Below are positions 45,596 to 55,260 of a stretch of DNA of 64,000 nt, piece by piece. The notes under the pieces are model-generated. The model saw only the letters and a program-made list of their open reading frames with translations. It had not been told where the DNA came from and made no database searches. This DNA is from Fundicoccus culcitae (GTDB lineage: Bacteria > Bacillota > Bacilli > Lactobacillales > Aerococcaceae). The stretch spans positions 2,108,001 through 2,172,000 of the forward strand of contig NZ_CP102453.1 in assembly GCF_024661895.1 (NCBI RefSeq). The letters run 5' to 3'. A program made the translations under genes and the position numbers. The first letter of the stretch is position 1; the number at the start of each line of letters is the position of its first letter.

Positions 45596-45671
45596 AAAAT
45601 CCGAACGTATAATTATCGCGTTAGTGCCACTCTAGATAATCGGCACGGCTGTGATAAAACGTTCGGATTTT
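45596..45671 (+). terminator. Long stem-loop after the MFS gene
   Basis: AAAATCCGAACGT (45596-45608) pairs perfectly with ACGTTCGGATTTT (45659-45671) around a 50-base loop holding further dyads (ATTATC/GATAAT and GTGCC/GGCAC). The T-run is short. It may be a terminator or a small structured RNA. The rest of the interval to 46000 shows no gene or repeat module. Confidence 0.65.
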
Positions 45672-46012
45672 GACGTGTTTGGTAGACACTTACCTTTACT
45701 CGCTTGACGGCAGGCTCAAAAACCGTTAGACTAACGAAAGCAATAAGAACACTCCAATCAGCTCGTCTTTGCCTTTGCCCCTATCTTTAACAACTTCATG
45801 CCTGTGCTAAGTGCCTTCTGTAGAAAATTCAATCCTAATTTTAGATAATGCAATAAGCATGACATCAGTTAAAGAAGTGATATTTAGTGAAAAAATAATT
45901 CGTATCAAGGGTTTTAAATAGGAGATTTTTCAATGTAATTTTTACAGCTAGTATGTTAAACTTATGAGTGAATAACTTATTGTCATGATAGTCTATTGAT
46001 GAGGTGAAAAGA

Positions 46013-46858
46013 GTGTCAACAAACACGCCGTCTGAACTAACTATTCAATTGAATCTGATTGAGCATGCCATAAAACATCACCAGTATATTTCCATATATA
46101 CTTTCTTACAACAAAACTCCCACTGGCAAGATAAAAACACCCTTGATTTAGTCGGATTAGCTCATGCAATTGTCAAAGGTAATCTTTCGGCGATTGAAAA
46201 GCTTGCTCCTTTAACCGGCTATCAATTTTTAACCCAACCGTCCTATATAGAACAACGTAGCTATAATTTTTGGCATTATCTAACGATCCAATTAAGTCGG
46301 CAAGAATATGCGGATTATTTAAGGGCACTAACCCCGCTGTTAGTGGATATTTATCGGATTATTATCCAGCGGCATTTATTACCGAATTTAAATCACTATA
46401 TTGAACCGACGACTAAAGTGAAAGAGGACGGGGAGGCATTGTACCGCGGTTTGCAATGGTCGCAAACAGCCATCGAAGCCAAACAAAATATGGTGCATCG
46501 TACCTTTCAACACTATTATGGGGACCGCTTTAACTATAGTCATTACATTAGTTCGAGTCATTTATTAAAAATCATTGAATTTAATTCAAAGGATGATCTT
46601 TTAATCGAAAAAGCCCATGATATGCGCAATATTGAAAAGTATCTTCGAAACATTGTAGCCCATGAAATTATTTATGTTGATGACGATTGGATTCAGGCAC
46701 GTGTGGGTCGCAGTCCAGCCAGTATTCACCAACTACTGAAAGATTTATATCATATGGCAGGTTTAAACGATGAAAACCAATGGCAAAGTTTAGCAACATT
46801 AGATGATTTATTAACCCAACGATTCAATGAGCGTTATATTGAATTGACAAAAGATTGA
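46013..46858 (+). CDS. HEPN-like conserved protein upstream of murA
   Basis: Protein of 281 residues, mostly alpha-helical, not named with confidence. Near residue 210 is [14 protein letters not shown], which fits the R-x4-H motif of HEPN ribonucleases and resembles the C-terminal HEPN domain of Csm6. No CARF domain is evident and no CRISPR genes are nearby. GTG 46013 is preferred since GAGGTGA precedes it; GTG 46004 lies in that site. murA starts 17 bases after its stop, so the two are cotranscribed. A cell-envelope-linked RNase or toxin-like role is speculative. Confidence 0.5.
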   Translation: MSTNTPSELTIQLNLIEHAIKHHQYISIYTFLQQNSHWQDKNTLDLVGLAHAIVKGNLSAIEKLAPLTGYQFLTQPSYIEQRSYNFWHYLTIQLSRQEYADYLRALTPLLVDIYRIIIQRHLLPNLNHYIEPTTKVKEDGEALYRGLQWSQTAIEAKQNMVHRTFQHYYGDRFNYSHYISSSHLLKIIEFNSKDDLLIEKAHDMRNIEKYLRNIVAHEIIYVDDDWIQARVGRSPASIHQLLKDLYHMAGLNDENQWQSLATLDDLLTQRFNERYIELTKD

Positions 46859-46875
46859 TACAAGGAGTCTCATTT

Positions 46876-48147
46876 ATGAAAAAGTTAATTGTTCGTGGAA
46901 ATAAGCCTTTGACAGGTGAAATCACCATTAGTGGAGCCAAAAACAGTACGGTCGCATTAATTCCTGCAGCTATTTTAGCGGATTCGGAAGTCGTCCTTGA
47001 AGGGGTGCCAGACATTCAAGATGTCTACTCGCTGATTGAAATTTTGAATGAATTCAATGTCAAAACACATTTTGAAAATAATGTCTTACGGATTGATCCA
47101 ACCGATATGGTATCTATCCCAATGCCAACAGGCAAAATCCAAAGTTTACGAGCTTCATATTACTTTATGGGGGCTACCTTATCGAAATTTGGTGAAGGGG
47201 TCATTGGTTTACCTGGGGGTTGTTTCTTAGGACCACGTCCCATTGATCAACATATCAAAGCCTTCACCGCTCTAGGCGCAGAAATTGAAGATGAATTTGG
47301 TGTTATTACTTTAGCGACACCTAATGGCTTAACCGGCACACGTATTTATATGGACGTGGTGTCTGTAGGGGCAACCATCAATACCATTTTAGCGTCCGTT
47401 AAAGCTAAAGGTAAGACGACGATTGAAAATGCCGCGCGCGAACCCGAAATTATTGATGTGGTCACCTTACTGAATAAAATGGGGGCCAAAATTCGTGGAG
47501 CAGGTACCAATGTGATTCGGGTGGAAGGCGTTGAAGAACTGCATGGGGTAAATCACACGATTATACCGGACCGGATTGAAGCTGGGACATACATTACAGC
47601 TGCGGTTGCCATGGGCCAAGGTGTTAAAATAAATAACGTTATTTTTGAACATATTGAAGGCTTTATTGCTAAACTCGATGAGATGGGTGTGAAAATGGAT
47701 GTGGGCGAAGATAGTGTTTATGTTCACCCATCGGATAACTTAAAGATGGTTAATATCAAAACCTTACCTTATCCTGGTTTTGCAACAGATTTACAACAAC
47801 CGATAACGCCGCTTTTAGTGCTTGCTCACGGTGAAGGCACGATTATGGATACGATATATCCCCAACGGACCAAACATATTCCCGAATTAAATCGGATGGG
47901 AGCCGATATTAAAGTAGACGGCGATATTATTCGTATTACCGGTCCAACTAAATTAACCGGTGCCCAAGTCAAGGCGAGTGATTTACGCGCGGGAGCTTGT
48001 CTTGTAATCGCTGGCTTAATCGCTGAAGGCGAAACCGTAATAACCGGTGTAGAAAATATTTTACGGGGTTATGCTAATATTGTAGAAAACTTATCTGCTG
48101 TTGGAGCAGATATTGAAATGGTCGAAGACGATCAACCAGAAGAGTAA
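46876..48147 (+). CDS. murA: UDP-N-acetylglucosamine 1-carboxyvinyltransferase (MurZ/MurAB type)
   Basis: First committed step of peptidoglycan synthesis: transfers enolpyruvate to UDP-GlcNAc. It has 423 residues. The catalytic, fosfomycin-reactive cysteine C116 is in [30 protein letters not shown] holds the conserved Lys-Asn. ATG 46876 follows AAGGAG. Its place before rho corresponds to the second MurA paralogue (MurZ/MurAB) of Firmicutes. Confidence 0.96.
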   Translation: MKKLIVRGNKPLTGEITISGAKNSTVALIPAAILADSEVVLEGVPDIQDVYSLIEILNEFNVKTHFENNVLRIDPTDMVSIPMPTGKIQSLRASYYFMGATLSKFGEGVIGLPGGCFLGPRPIDQHIKAFTALGAEIEDEFGVITLATPNGLTGTRIYMDVVSVGATINTILASVKAKGKTTIENAAREPEIIDVVTLLNKMGAKIRGAGTNVIRVEGVEELHGVNHTIIPDRIEAGTYITAAVAMGQGVKINNVIFEHIEGFIAKLDEMGVKMDVGEDSVYVHPSDNLKMVNIKTLPYPGFATDLQQPITPLLVLAHGEGTIMDTIYPQRTKHIPELNRMGADIKVDGDIIRITGPTKLTGAQVKASDLRAGACLVIAGLIAEGETVITGVENILRGYANIVENLSAVGADIEMVEDDQPEE

Positions 48148-48170
48148 AAAAAAAGATAGGATGAACAAAC

Positions 48171-49436
48171 ATGGCAGATGACTTCTCGCTAGAAACCTTG
48201 CTTGCCAAGGAGGTTAAAGAATTATACGCCTATGCGCGTGAATTAGAAATACCTAATTATAGCCAATTAAGCAAGAAAGAATTGGCCTTGGCAGTCATGC
48301 GTACCCAAGAAGAAAAACAAGGCTTTTTCCAAGTGGAAGGGGTATTGGATACAAATCCTGGTGAAGGGTTTGGCTTTTTACGCCCAATTAACTATTCACC
48401 CAGTCAAGAAGATATTTACATCTCAAATTCACAAATTCGACGCTTTGAATTAAGAAATGGTGATAAAGTTTCAGGTCCCGCGCGTCCTCCAAAAGCCAGT
48501 GAACGTTACTACGGGCTAATGCAAATATCAACCGTTAACGGCAAAGATCCAGAAGAAGCTAAACAACGTGATCATTTTCCAAGTTTAACGCCACTGTATC
48601 CAGAAGAACAAATTATATTAAGCTATAAACCACAAGCGATTGCCAATCGTATGATTGATCTTATTTCCCCGATAGGTTTTGGTCAAAGGGCGCTTATCGT
48701 AGCGCCACCTAAAGCCGGTAAAACAACCATCTTGAAGGAAATCGCCAACGGGATCAGCGCCAACAACCCAGAAGTAGAATTGATTATTCTTTTGATTGAT
48801 GAACGACCAGAAGAAGTAACCGACATTGAACGCAGTGTTAATGGCGAAGTGGTCTATTCCACCTTTGACCAACAACCGGAAAACCATGTCCGCATTGCAG
48901 AATTAGTGCTTGACCGTGCTATGCGTTTAGTGGAAGATGGCCGTGACGTCGTTATCTTAATGGACAGCATTACCCGACTAGCGCGGGCTTACAACTTAGT
49001 TGTGAAACCAAGTGGCCGGACGCTGAGTGGGGGTCTTGATCCAGCTGCTTTCTACCTTCCCAAACGATTCTTTGGTGCAGCGCGTAATATTGAAAATGGT
49101 GGCTCCTTAACCATTCTAGCAACCGCCTTAGTTGATACAGGTAGCCGGATGGACGATATGATTTATGAAGAATTTAAAGGGACCGGAAACTCAGAGTTGC
49201 ACTTGTCCCGTAACTTAGCGGAACGCCGCATCTTCCCGGCCATCGATATTCGTCGCTCAGGCACCCGTAAAGAAGAACTTCTATTGGATAGCCAGCAGCT
49301 CGACCAAATTTGGAAATTACGCAAAATGATGACGGGCGATTCCTTAGAATATACCGATCAATTCATTCAACTCCTCAAACACACCGATAATAATGAAGAC
49401 TTTTTAAAACAAATCGAAAAACTTTCAGAAAAATAA
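48171..49436 (+). CDS. rho: Transcription termination factor Rho
   Basis: Hexameric RNA helicase, 421 residues. The N-terminal Rho_N helices are followed by the cold-shock-like RNA-binding domain ([16 protein letters not shown]). Walker [10 protein letters not shown] is at 178-186, Walker B as [16 protein letters not shown], and the Q-loop [22 protein letters not shown] is present. It lies 23 bases after murA, same operon. rpmE, its usual neighbour, is 13 kb downstream here. Confidence 0.98.
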   Translation: MADDFSLETLLAKEVKELYAYARELEIPNYSQLSKKELALAVMRTQEEKQGFFQVEGVLDTNPGEGFGFLRPINYSPSQEDIYISNSQIRRFELRNGDKVSGPARPPKASERYYGLMQISTVNGKDPEEAKQRDHFPSLTPLYPEEQIILSYKPQAIANRMIDLISPIGFGQRALIVAPPKAGKTTILKEIANGISANNPEVELIILLIDERPEEVTDIERSVNGEVVYSTFDQQPENHVRIAELVLDRAMRLVEDGRDVVILMDSITRLARAYNLVVKPSGRTLSGGLDPAAFYLPKRFFGAARNIENGGSLTILATALVDTGSRMDDMIYEEFKGTGNSELHLSRNLAERRIFPAIDIRRSGTRKEELLLDSQQLDQIWKLRKMMTGDSLEYTDQFIQLLKHTDNNEDFLKQIEKLSEK

Positions 49437-49501
49437 ATATCGCAAATAATTAATCGGGAAGGTGCTTACTAGGGCTCTGTCTTGATTAATTATTTTTTTA
49501 T
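49432..49501 (+). terminator. Terminator of the murA-rho operon
   Basis: AATAAATATCGC at the stop codon (49432-49443) overlaps the edge of a 12-bp AT-rich stem (AAATAATTAATC / GATTAATTATTT, 49444-49455 with 49484-49495) and a T-run. The loop is 28 bases. Confidence 0.85.
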
Positions 49502-49581
49502 TTAACATGCCAGCAGATGAAGGCAAATTGCTTCACATCGCAGAAAGAATATGCTTATATGATACTAAGGAGTTGTGTAAA

Positions 49582-50037
49582 ATGGCTCAAAAGAAAACCA
49601 ACGTTATGCGTGTATTAGAACAACATAAAATCCCCTATCAAGCTTATAAATGGGAAGACGCTAAAAAGTTAGCCCTGGAAGCCCCCGTCTATAAAACCCT
49701 TGTGACCCAAGGAAAATCCAACGAACATTATGTATTTGTTGTTCCCGTAACCCAAGAACTAGATTTAAAGAAAGCGGCTAAAGCCGTTAATGAAAAAAAT
49801 ATCCACATGATAAAAGAAAAAGAACTGCTGCCATTAACCGGTTATGTCCATGGAGGTTGTTCCCCAATAGGCATGAAAAAAGACTTCGTCACCGTCTTAG
49901 ATCAATCGGCCAATGAGCATGCGACGATTCTAATTAGTGCGGGTAAAGTCGGCTTCTCGGTCGAAATTAATCCGGCTGATTTAACCCAGTTGGTGCATTG
50001 GCAAATAGCAGATATCGCAACGACGGCTGACGAATAA
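49582..50037 (+). CDS. ybaK: Cys-tRNA(Pro)/Cys-tRNA(Cys) deacylase YbaK/EbsC
   Basis: Trans-editing enzyme that clears Cys mischarged on tRNA-Pro; 151 residues, as usual. Family landmarks: KTNVMRVLEQHKIPYQAY at the N-terminus, KTLVTQGK with the conserved lysine, and GYVHGGCSPIGMKK. ATG 49582 is 9 bases after AAGGAG; the frame upstream is not coding. In enterococci the homologue is EbsC. Confidence 0.94.
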   Translation: MAQKKTNVMRVLEQHKIPYQAYKWEDAKKLALEAPVYKTLVTQGKSNEHYVFVVPVTQELDLKKAAKAVNEKNIHMIKEKELLPLTGYVHGGCSPIGMKKDFVTVLDQSANEHATILISAGKVGFSVEINPADLTQLVHWQIADIATTADE

Positions 50038-50060
50038 TACCCTTAAGAAAGAGGATGACA

Positions 50061-50282
50061 ATGGCTAATATTGAATTTGAAATCAAAGAACACCTCGGTG
50101 TGTTATCAGAAAATAATAAGGGATGGACTAAAGAACTCACCTTAACCAGTTGGAATAATCGCCAACCGAGTTTTGATATCCGTTCCTGGGATCCTGACTA
50201 CCAAAAAATGAGCAAAGGCTTGACCTTTACCCAAGAAGAACTAGTCGCTCTAAGAGATTTATTAAATGAAATGGAGTTATAG
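50061..50282 (+). CDS. YdbC/PC4-like single-stranded DNA-binding protein
   Basis: Small protein of 73 residues with the PC4 fold: FEIKEHLGVLSENNKGWTKELTLTSWNNRQPSFDIRSWD is typical of Lactococcus YdbC, which binds single-stranded DNA as a dimer. AGAGGATGAC precedes ATG 50061. The GNAT gene begins 2 bases after its stop. Confidence 0.87.
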   Translation: MANIEFEIKEHLGVLSENNKGWTKELTLTSWNNRQPSFDIRSWDPDYQKMSKGLTFTQEELVALRDLLNEMEL

Positions 50283-50284
50283 GG

Positions 50285-50710
50285 GTGATAGAGTATTCTT
50301 GTGAAAGACCCGTTACGCAAGAGCAGTTGCAGCAATTATACACAAGTGTCGGTTGGACCGTCTATTTGACGTGCCAAACACCGGTACTTACATTATTAAA
50401 GCAATCACGACACTATTATATGGCTTGGGATGGTAATCAATTAGTGGGCTTAGTTCGCGTAGTTGGTGATGGCGGTTTTGTAGCTTACATTCAAGATGTC
50501 TTAGTCCACCCAACCTATCAAAGACAAGGTATCGGTAGCCAATTAATGCAGTTAATCTTTAAAGAAGTGGCCTATGCTCGCCAAATCATTTTAACAACTG
50601 ATGAACAAGAAGCTACCGTTGCTTTTTATCAATCGTTAGGTATGCAGACGTATAAAGAACTTGGGGTCGTCGGTTTTCTAATGTTGGCCAATAATGAGCC
50701 AACAGCATGA
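50285..50710 (+). CDS. GNAT family N-acetyltransferase
   Basis: Acetyl-CoA-dependent acyltransferase, 141 residues. Motif A for coenzyme binding is VLVHPTYQRQGIGSQLMQLIF, and motif B ends in VAFYQSLGMQ. The start is GTG 50285, with GGGG/AGTTATAGGGG upstream within the ydbC stop region. Substrate unknown; a small-molecule or peptide amine is likely. Confidence 0.88.
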   Translation: MIEYSCERPVTQEQLQQLYTSVGWTVYLTCQTPVLTLLKQSRHYYMAWDGNQLVGLVRVVGDGGFVAYIQDVLVHPTYQRQGIGSQLMQLIFKEVAYARQIILTTDEQEATVAFYQSLGMQTYKELGVVGFLMLANNEPTA

Positions 50711-50790
50711 TGCGTCAGGCAATCGCAAAACCAATTTAATTCGGATGTTAACGTCATTCAGGCAGGGATATTTATTTGGGAGGGATTGTA

Positions 50791-50955
50791 ATGAGTCAGG
50801 ATCAAAGACCCAACAAGATCATTAAAGGAGCAGGCGTCGGCGTGGTCTTAGGGGTTATTTTGGGGCTGTTGATGGACGATTTGGCTTTGGGAATCGCTAT
50901 CGGAGTGGCTATCGGCGCTGCCGGGGGCGTGGGGAGTAGTTTTATAAAAAGCTGA
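50791..50955 (+). CDS. Small glycine-zipper membrane protein (54 aa)
   Basis: Short frame with strong GGGAGGG 6 bases before its ATG. The product has a polar N-terminus (SQDQRPNKIIKG) then two hydrophobic Gly/Ala-rich segments (VGVVLGVILGLLM and LGIAIGVAIGAAGG) separated by an acidic DDL turn. Small Firmicutes proteins of this shape exist but their role is unknown to me. GCAGGGATATTTATT (50762-50776) lies before the ribosome binding site, and a terminator follows the stop, so it is an independent gene. Confidence 0.75.
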   Translation: MSQDQRPNKIIKGAGVGVVLGVILGLLMDDLALGIAIGVAIGAAGGVGSSFIKS

Positions 50956-51006
50956 AAAAATCCGAGCGGTTTAATGACAATAATTAAACCGTTCGGATTT
51001 TTTGCT
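50953..51006. terminator. Bidirectional terminator
   Basis: About 20 paired bases (AAAAAATCCGAGCGGTTTAA with its near-complement) around GACAATAA, with Ts on the right and As on the left; serves the small protein gene and the converging citG. Confidence 0.92.
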
Positions 51007-51016
51007 TGCTCAACGA

Positions 51017-51895
51017 TTAGACAAATGCGGATTCTAATAAATAAAGAAAGATACCTAAACTTAATGCATCAGCAGCACCGCCTGGACTTAAATGTCGTTC
51101 TATTAAGATTTGGTCATAATCATGTACAGCGAGGAGAAATTCTTCCGGATTCAATTTTTCATTAAACAAAGCAAGGGATTCTTGTTTGACAAGCTGCCAA
51201 GCCTCCATTCCGCCTCGATAAATAATATTACCATCTTCAATATGCCCCATGGTTAAGACCAGTCCTTTAAGCAGTATATATTCATTAAGCTCACCCGCAT
51301 AAGATCGAAAGTAAGGTAGTAAAATATTTTTGAGGATGGGATAACCATTCACAGCTTCTCCACGAATACCAGTAATACCATGCTGTAAATAGAGTTTTTC
51401 TCCATGTGTATGTTTTTGTTTGTTGTGAACCTCATCAAAGTCTTTCAACAAGTGGTCTTTTGTCATCAATTGAATGATGTTGAATAAGTCATCTGAATGA
51501 ACGGGTGTCCAATGGGTTAGTTGTTCTCGTTCAACCAAATACCCTATCCCAATTAATAATAAAGCAAAAGAAAAGTTTGCCCCTTTATGTGTATTAATCC
51601 CATTGGTAGCATCAAACATTGCTTTTTCAGCTTGAATCCCAATTTCTCTTGACCTAAAAAAAAGCTGGTTGAGATCTGAACAGTGACTTAATTCTTTACC
51701 GGCCATATAGTATTGTTTGAAAAAGGGTTGAAAAGATAAAACACTATCGACGAAGGTATAAAAATTCATATCTTGGTGCGATCCATTATTAAATCGATCG
51801 ACTAATCCAGGCTTAGGTGAAACCGTTACTTCATACATCAAGGCTTTAATGGCTAAACTGGGGATGAGTGAGTCTAAAGATGGGTGATTACTCAA
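51017..51895 (-). CDS. citG: Triphosphoribosyl-dephospho-CoA synthase
   Basis: Makes the prosthetic group precursor of citrate lyase from ATP and dephospho-CoA, 292 residues. Motifs: EVTVSPKPGLVDRFNNGSHQDM and NTHKGANFSFALLL, GEAVNGYP and SPGGAADALS, all typical of CitG. Its start overlaps the end of citO by 8 bases. CitX (60285) then transfers the group to CitD. Confidence 0.95.
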   Translation of the reverse strand: MSNHPSLDSLIPSLAIKALMYEVTVSPKPGLVDRFNNGSHQDMNFYTFVDSVLSFQPFFKQYYMAGKELSHCSDLNQLFFRSREIGIQAEKAMFDATNGINTHKGANFSFALLLIGIGYLVEREQLTHWTPVHSDDLFNIIQLMTKDHLLKDFDEVHNKQKHTHGEKLYLQHGITGIRGEAVNGYPILKNILLPYFRSYAGELNEYILLKGLVLTMGHIEDGNIIYRGGMEAWQLVKQESLALFNEKLNPEEFLLAVHDYDQILIERHLSPGGAADALSLGIFLYLLESAFV

Positions 51896-52520
51896 TATTT
51901 CGTTTCTCCATTTCGCTAATAATAAATTTCAATGAATGGTCAGTATGTTCATGGATTAACATCTTAATTAATTCTGCATCCTTTTTTCGCATACCTTTGA
52001 GGATAAGAAAATGTTCTTCTAATGCTTCTTTACTTCGTATCTCATCTCGAATAGAAATTTCTCTAAAATAGACCAAGTAGGCAGAGATTTCATCAATAAT
52101 CTTTGGCAGGCGTCGCATCTGTGATTTTGCATAAATATAAGCGTTAAAATCCGAAAAATTTGCAATCAAGTCGTTAACATTGGATATGTGTGAAATTTGA
52201 TTACCATTTTGTAAATGACTCTCAATTTCTTCAAATTCGGCATCAGTCATTAAATTCATGGCACTAGTAAAGGCAAGTGTATCGAGGGCTTTTCTTATTT
52301 GAAAAATTTCATAAGCATCTTTAATACTAATACCACGAACAATCATACCCACACCTGGGACGTGTTCGACTAATTGTTCTTTCAGTAATTGGTTTAAGGC
52401 AAACCGAATGGGCGTGCGACTGATATTTAATTCTTCAGAGAATATGGATTCATTAATTCGTTCACCCGCAGGAATCTCTCCTAAAATAATTGTGCGTTTA
52501 AAAGCTTGGTAGACGGACAT
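51888..52520 (-). CDS. citO: GntR/FCD family regulator, CitO-like
   Basis: DNA-binding regulator of 210 residues. An N-terminal winged helix-turn-helix (NESIFSEELNISRTPIRFALNQLLKEQLVEHVPGVGMIV) is followed by an FCD helical sensor domain. In Enterococcus faecalis, CitO is the citrate-responsive activator of both divergent cit operons; position between transporter and citG matches. The predicted targets are the divergent promoter regions at 54150-54500. Confidence 0.88.
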   Translation of the reverse strand: MSVYQAFKRTIILGEIPAGERINESIFSEELNISRTPIRFALNQLLKEQLVEHVPGVGMIVRGISIKDAYEIFQIRKALDTLAFTSAMNLMTDAEFEEIESHLQNGNQISHISNVNDLIANFSDFNAYIYAKSQMRRLPKIIDEISAYLVYFREISIRDEIRSKEALEEHFLILKGMRKKDAELIKMLIHEHTDHSLKFIISEMEKRNIE

Positions 52521-52804
52521 ATTGATTGTTTGATTTGAATTGACATCTAGGTTTTTTTAACAGCATTTACCATGGATTTCAATTTTTTTTGCCTCCAATC
52601 TTATAAAAATGTTTTCGTATGTAACTATATAATATAATAAAACGCTATCATTGTGAATAAAACAAATTCAGTTATAGAGAAATAAAATTGAAAATAAATA
52701 CCATTGCTACAATCAAAAGCTCAACAGAAAAGGAACCAACATACAACGATGTCAGTCCCTTAAGAATCTACTGTAATTTGTGACATTAATGAAAATATAT
52801 CGAT

Positions 52805-54148
52805 TTATTGCGGAATATATAATGGAATATATCCAAGGGCTAGAGCCGTTCCAACAAAGATAATAAAGACACCGACTAACCATTTAGCGGATTCTTTTTG
52901 CCACTCACCCATATCTAAGTCTAATAATCTTAATAGCAAGTAGATGAAAGCAACCAATGGACTAAGTAAGTGGAACGCTTGACCCATTAATGATGCCAAT
53001 GCTAATTGCATGTTGGTAAAGCCGTAAGTATAACCAACTTCAGCTAAAGGCGGTAAGATACCAAAGTAGAAACCATCATTCGAGATAAAGAATGTACCAG
53101 GTACAGAAATAAGAGCCACAACCAAGCCCCAGAATCCACCAAGTGCTTCAGGAACAATGGTAATAAAGCTTTGTGCCATTGCGTCAGCCATACCAGACCC
53201 TTGGAATAATCCCATGAACACACCGGCAGCAAAGACTAAAATAACAACAGATACAGCATCACCAGCATTTTCACTGATACGTTTACCTTGATCTTTTAAA
53301 TCGGGATAATTGACAAGTAAGGCAATTGTTGTACCAACAAGGAATAAAACAAATGGTGGTTGATAAATTGCTTCAATAAATGATCCAGCAATCAACCATC
53401 CAACAAGACCAACCGTTAAGATAACATTGAAAAGCCATTTTTCAGGACGACGAATAGCTTGAACTTCAGGATCGGTTATTACCGTTAATTGAGCCATCTC
53501 TTCATCAGTCATATTAACAATACCTAAACGATTGCGTTCTTTACGTCCCATAAATGGAGCAACAATAAAGATAACATATAGAATAGATAAAACCATTCCT
53601 GGTGCTAAATAACTTAATATATCGGCTTCAACTCCAAGAACAGCCATCGCCCGTGCAGTGGGTCCACCCCAAGGCAGTAAGTTCATGATGGTATTTTGCA
53701 TAATGATAAGAACACCAAGGTTCATAATTTTCATATTAAGTTTTTTGTAAATAGGTAAGAATGCTGAAACACAAATGAGCGTAGTGGTTGTACCATCACC
53801 ATTCAATGAAACCGTCGCAGCTACTACTGCAGTCGCAATAAGCACTTTTAGAGGATCCCCTTTTGCAAATTGGATCATCTTAGCCGTAATGGGATCAAAA
53901 AGCCCTGCATCCAACATAATGGCAAAAAATAGAATAGCAAATAACAACATCAATCCGGTATTAGATGTTTTGCCAATACCTTCCATAATCCATGTACCAA
54001 TTGAACCTTCATTAGCAACCCCGATTAATTTAGCGATTAAAGCAAAAACGAGTGGAACTAATACAAGTGATGAAAAAGGTGTCATCTTTTTAGTTAAGAT
54101 AACGTACATAAAGACAACAATCATTGCCCAAGATAAAAATGTTAACAT
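52805..54148 (-). CDS. citM: Citrate transporter, CitMHS family
   Basis: Metal-citrate symporter, 447 residues, with 11-12 hydrophobic segments. Family landmarks: LFFAIMLDAGLFDP, SLNGDGTTTTLICVSAFLPI and NLLPWGGPTARAM. A 284-base gap separates it from citO on the same strand; I see no gene there, only AT-rich sequence. In enterococci the equivalent is named CitH. It is divergent from the oad-cit operon. Confidence 0.92.
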   Translation of the reverse strand: MLTFLSWAMIVVFMYVILTKKMTPFSSLVLVPLVFALIAKLIGVANEGSIGTWIMEGIGKTSNTGLMLLFAILFFAIMLDAGLFDPITAKMIQFAKGDPLKVLIATAVVAATVSLNGDGTTTTLICVSAFLPIYKKLNMKIMNLGVLIIMQNTIMNLLPWGGPTARAMAVLGVEADILSYLAPGMVLSILYVIFIVAPFMGRKERNRLGIVNMTDEEMAQLTVITDPEVQAIRRPEKWLFNVILTVGLVGWLIAGSFIEAIYQPPFVLFLVGTTIALLVNYPDLKDQGKRISENAGDAVSVVILVFAAGVFMGLFQGSGMADAMAQSFITIVPEALGGFWGLVVALISVPGTFFISNDGFYFGILPPLAEVGYTYGFTNMQLALASLMGQAFHLLSPLVAFIYLLLRLLDLDMGEWQKESAKWLVGVFIIFVGTALALGYIPLYIPQ

Positions 54149-54501
54149 ATTAATTTCTCCCTCTCATATGGAATTTGTGTTTACAAAGTCCTTTTATTAG
54201 CAGATAAAAAAGATGAAAGAAATATACGCAATGTGCACATAATCAGTATACGCTTACAGTATAGTAAAATTTTATTGAGATTTATAGTAGGAAAAATCAA
54301 AAGAACAGCAAAAAAACAGTATAGATTTTTTTTCTAATAAATATCGCATGCATAAGGATTTTAATCCTACGCTAGCTATTTATGAGATGGGTTATGAGTG
54401 TAAGCGGATATAATAAAAACAGAGAAAAAACAATGGCTAGATATATTTTGTTTTATAATGACGACAGCAGATAAAAAAGATTAATAAGGGAGGCGATTGA
54501 A
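54149..54501. promoter_or_regulatory. Divergent cit/oad control region
   Basis: A 353-base AT-rich region. TATACGCTTACA (54247-54258; complement TGTAAGCGTATA) and TGTAAGCGGATA (54401-54412) resemble CcpA cre boxes. The second runs into TATAAT (54411-54416), whose -35 position has no consensus, fitting an activator-dependent promoter. AATAAATATCGC at 54336 is a lone copy of the gene-boundary motif. This arrangement resembles the E. faecalis cit region, where CitO activates and CcpA represses. Confidence 0.6.
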
Positions 54502-54837
54502 GTGAGTTTCATACAACGAATTAAAAATTTATTTTCTTCTGATGCTAAAAAGATGGATACTAAGTCACCAGAAAATACCTTTTTTTCAGTTGATGATGAT
54601 AGCTATTCCGTTTTACCAGAATATATTGCGGTGGATCCAGAGAATAATCAGTTAGTTTCGACTGTTGCGAGTGTTATTGCAGCCGGGGATCAAAATGAGT
54701 CAGTATTCAAAATAACTGATATAAAGGTAAAAAATCCTGAATTTACTAAAGTGGCAGTAATTGTAGCCAGTATGGTAGCGACTGATTTTGAAGAGAGCAG
54801 TTGGAAAATAGTAAATATAAAAAAGCGAGGGAACTAA
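54502..54837 (+). CDS. oadH: OadH-like small protein of the oxaloacetate decarboxylase operon
   Basis: Protein of 111 residues, first gene of the operon, GTG start 9 bases after GGGAGG. Three short imperfect segments are visible (YIAVDPENNQLVSTVASVIAAGD, FKITDIKVKNPEFTKVAVIVASMVA, WKIVNIKKR). It matches by position and size the oadH gene of enterococcal citrate loci; its role in the membrane decarboxylase is poorly defined. It contains no biotin motif. Confidence 0.7.
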   Translation: MSFIQRIKNLFSSDAKKMDTKSPENTFFSVDDDSYSVLPEYIAVDPENNQLVSTVASVIAAGDQNESVFKITDIKVKNPEFTKVAVIVASMVATDFEESSWKIVNIKKRGN

Positions 54838-55248
54838 ATGTTAAGGAAATTCAAAATTAAAATTGATGGTCAGGAGTATTTGGTAGAAATGGAGGAGATT
54901 GGTGGCACACCACAAAAAGCCATCACACCAGCTACTGATCAAACAATACCTATAGCTCAAGCTCCTGCCTCTGCTCCTACTCAACCGGAAGCTCAACCGA
55001 CACCTGTTGTTCAAGAAGCCTCTGTTGCAGCTGGAGAAGATGCTTTAACAGCACCAATGCCGGGTACGATTTTACAGGTTTTTGTTGAAGTAGGCCAACA
55101 GGTTCAAGAAAATGAAAAAATATTAATCTTAGAAGCCATGAAAATGGAAAACGAAATTGTTGCAACTAAATCAGGTGTTATTGTAGGGATCTACGTTTCA
55201 AAAGGTAGTACAGTGGAGCCTGGTGCACCATTAGTAACGATTAAGTAG
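54838..55248 (+). CDS. oadD: Oxaloacetate decarboxylase biotin carrier subunit
   Basis: Stand-alone biotin acceptor of 136 residues. The N-terminal KFKIKIDGQEYLVEMEEIG is followed by a Pro/Ala-rich linker, and the biotinyl domain APMPGTILQVFVEVGQQVQE has its biotin lysine K102 in EAMKMENE. In most decarboxylases this domain is fused to OadA; here it is separate, as in Enterococcus. It abuts oadH with no gap. Confidence 0.93.
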   Translation: MLRKFKIKIDGQEYLVEMEEIGGTPQKAITPATDQTIPIAQAPASAPTQPEAQPTPVVQEASVAAGEDALTAPMPGTILQVFVEVGQQVQENEKILILEAMKMENEIVATKSGVIVGIYVSKGSTVEPGAPLVTIK

Positions 55249-55260
55249 AGAGGGACGATT

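Noticed and set aside
46013-46858. Csm6 of a type III CRISPR system
   Set aside because: Only a HEPN-like motif is seen; no CARF domain, Csm/Cmr genes or repeats are near.
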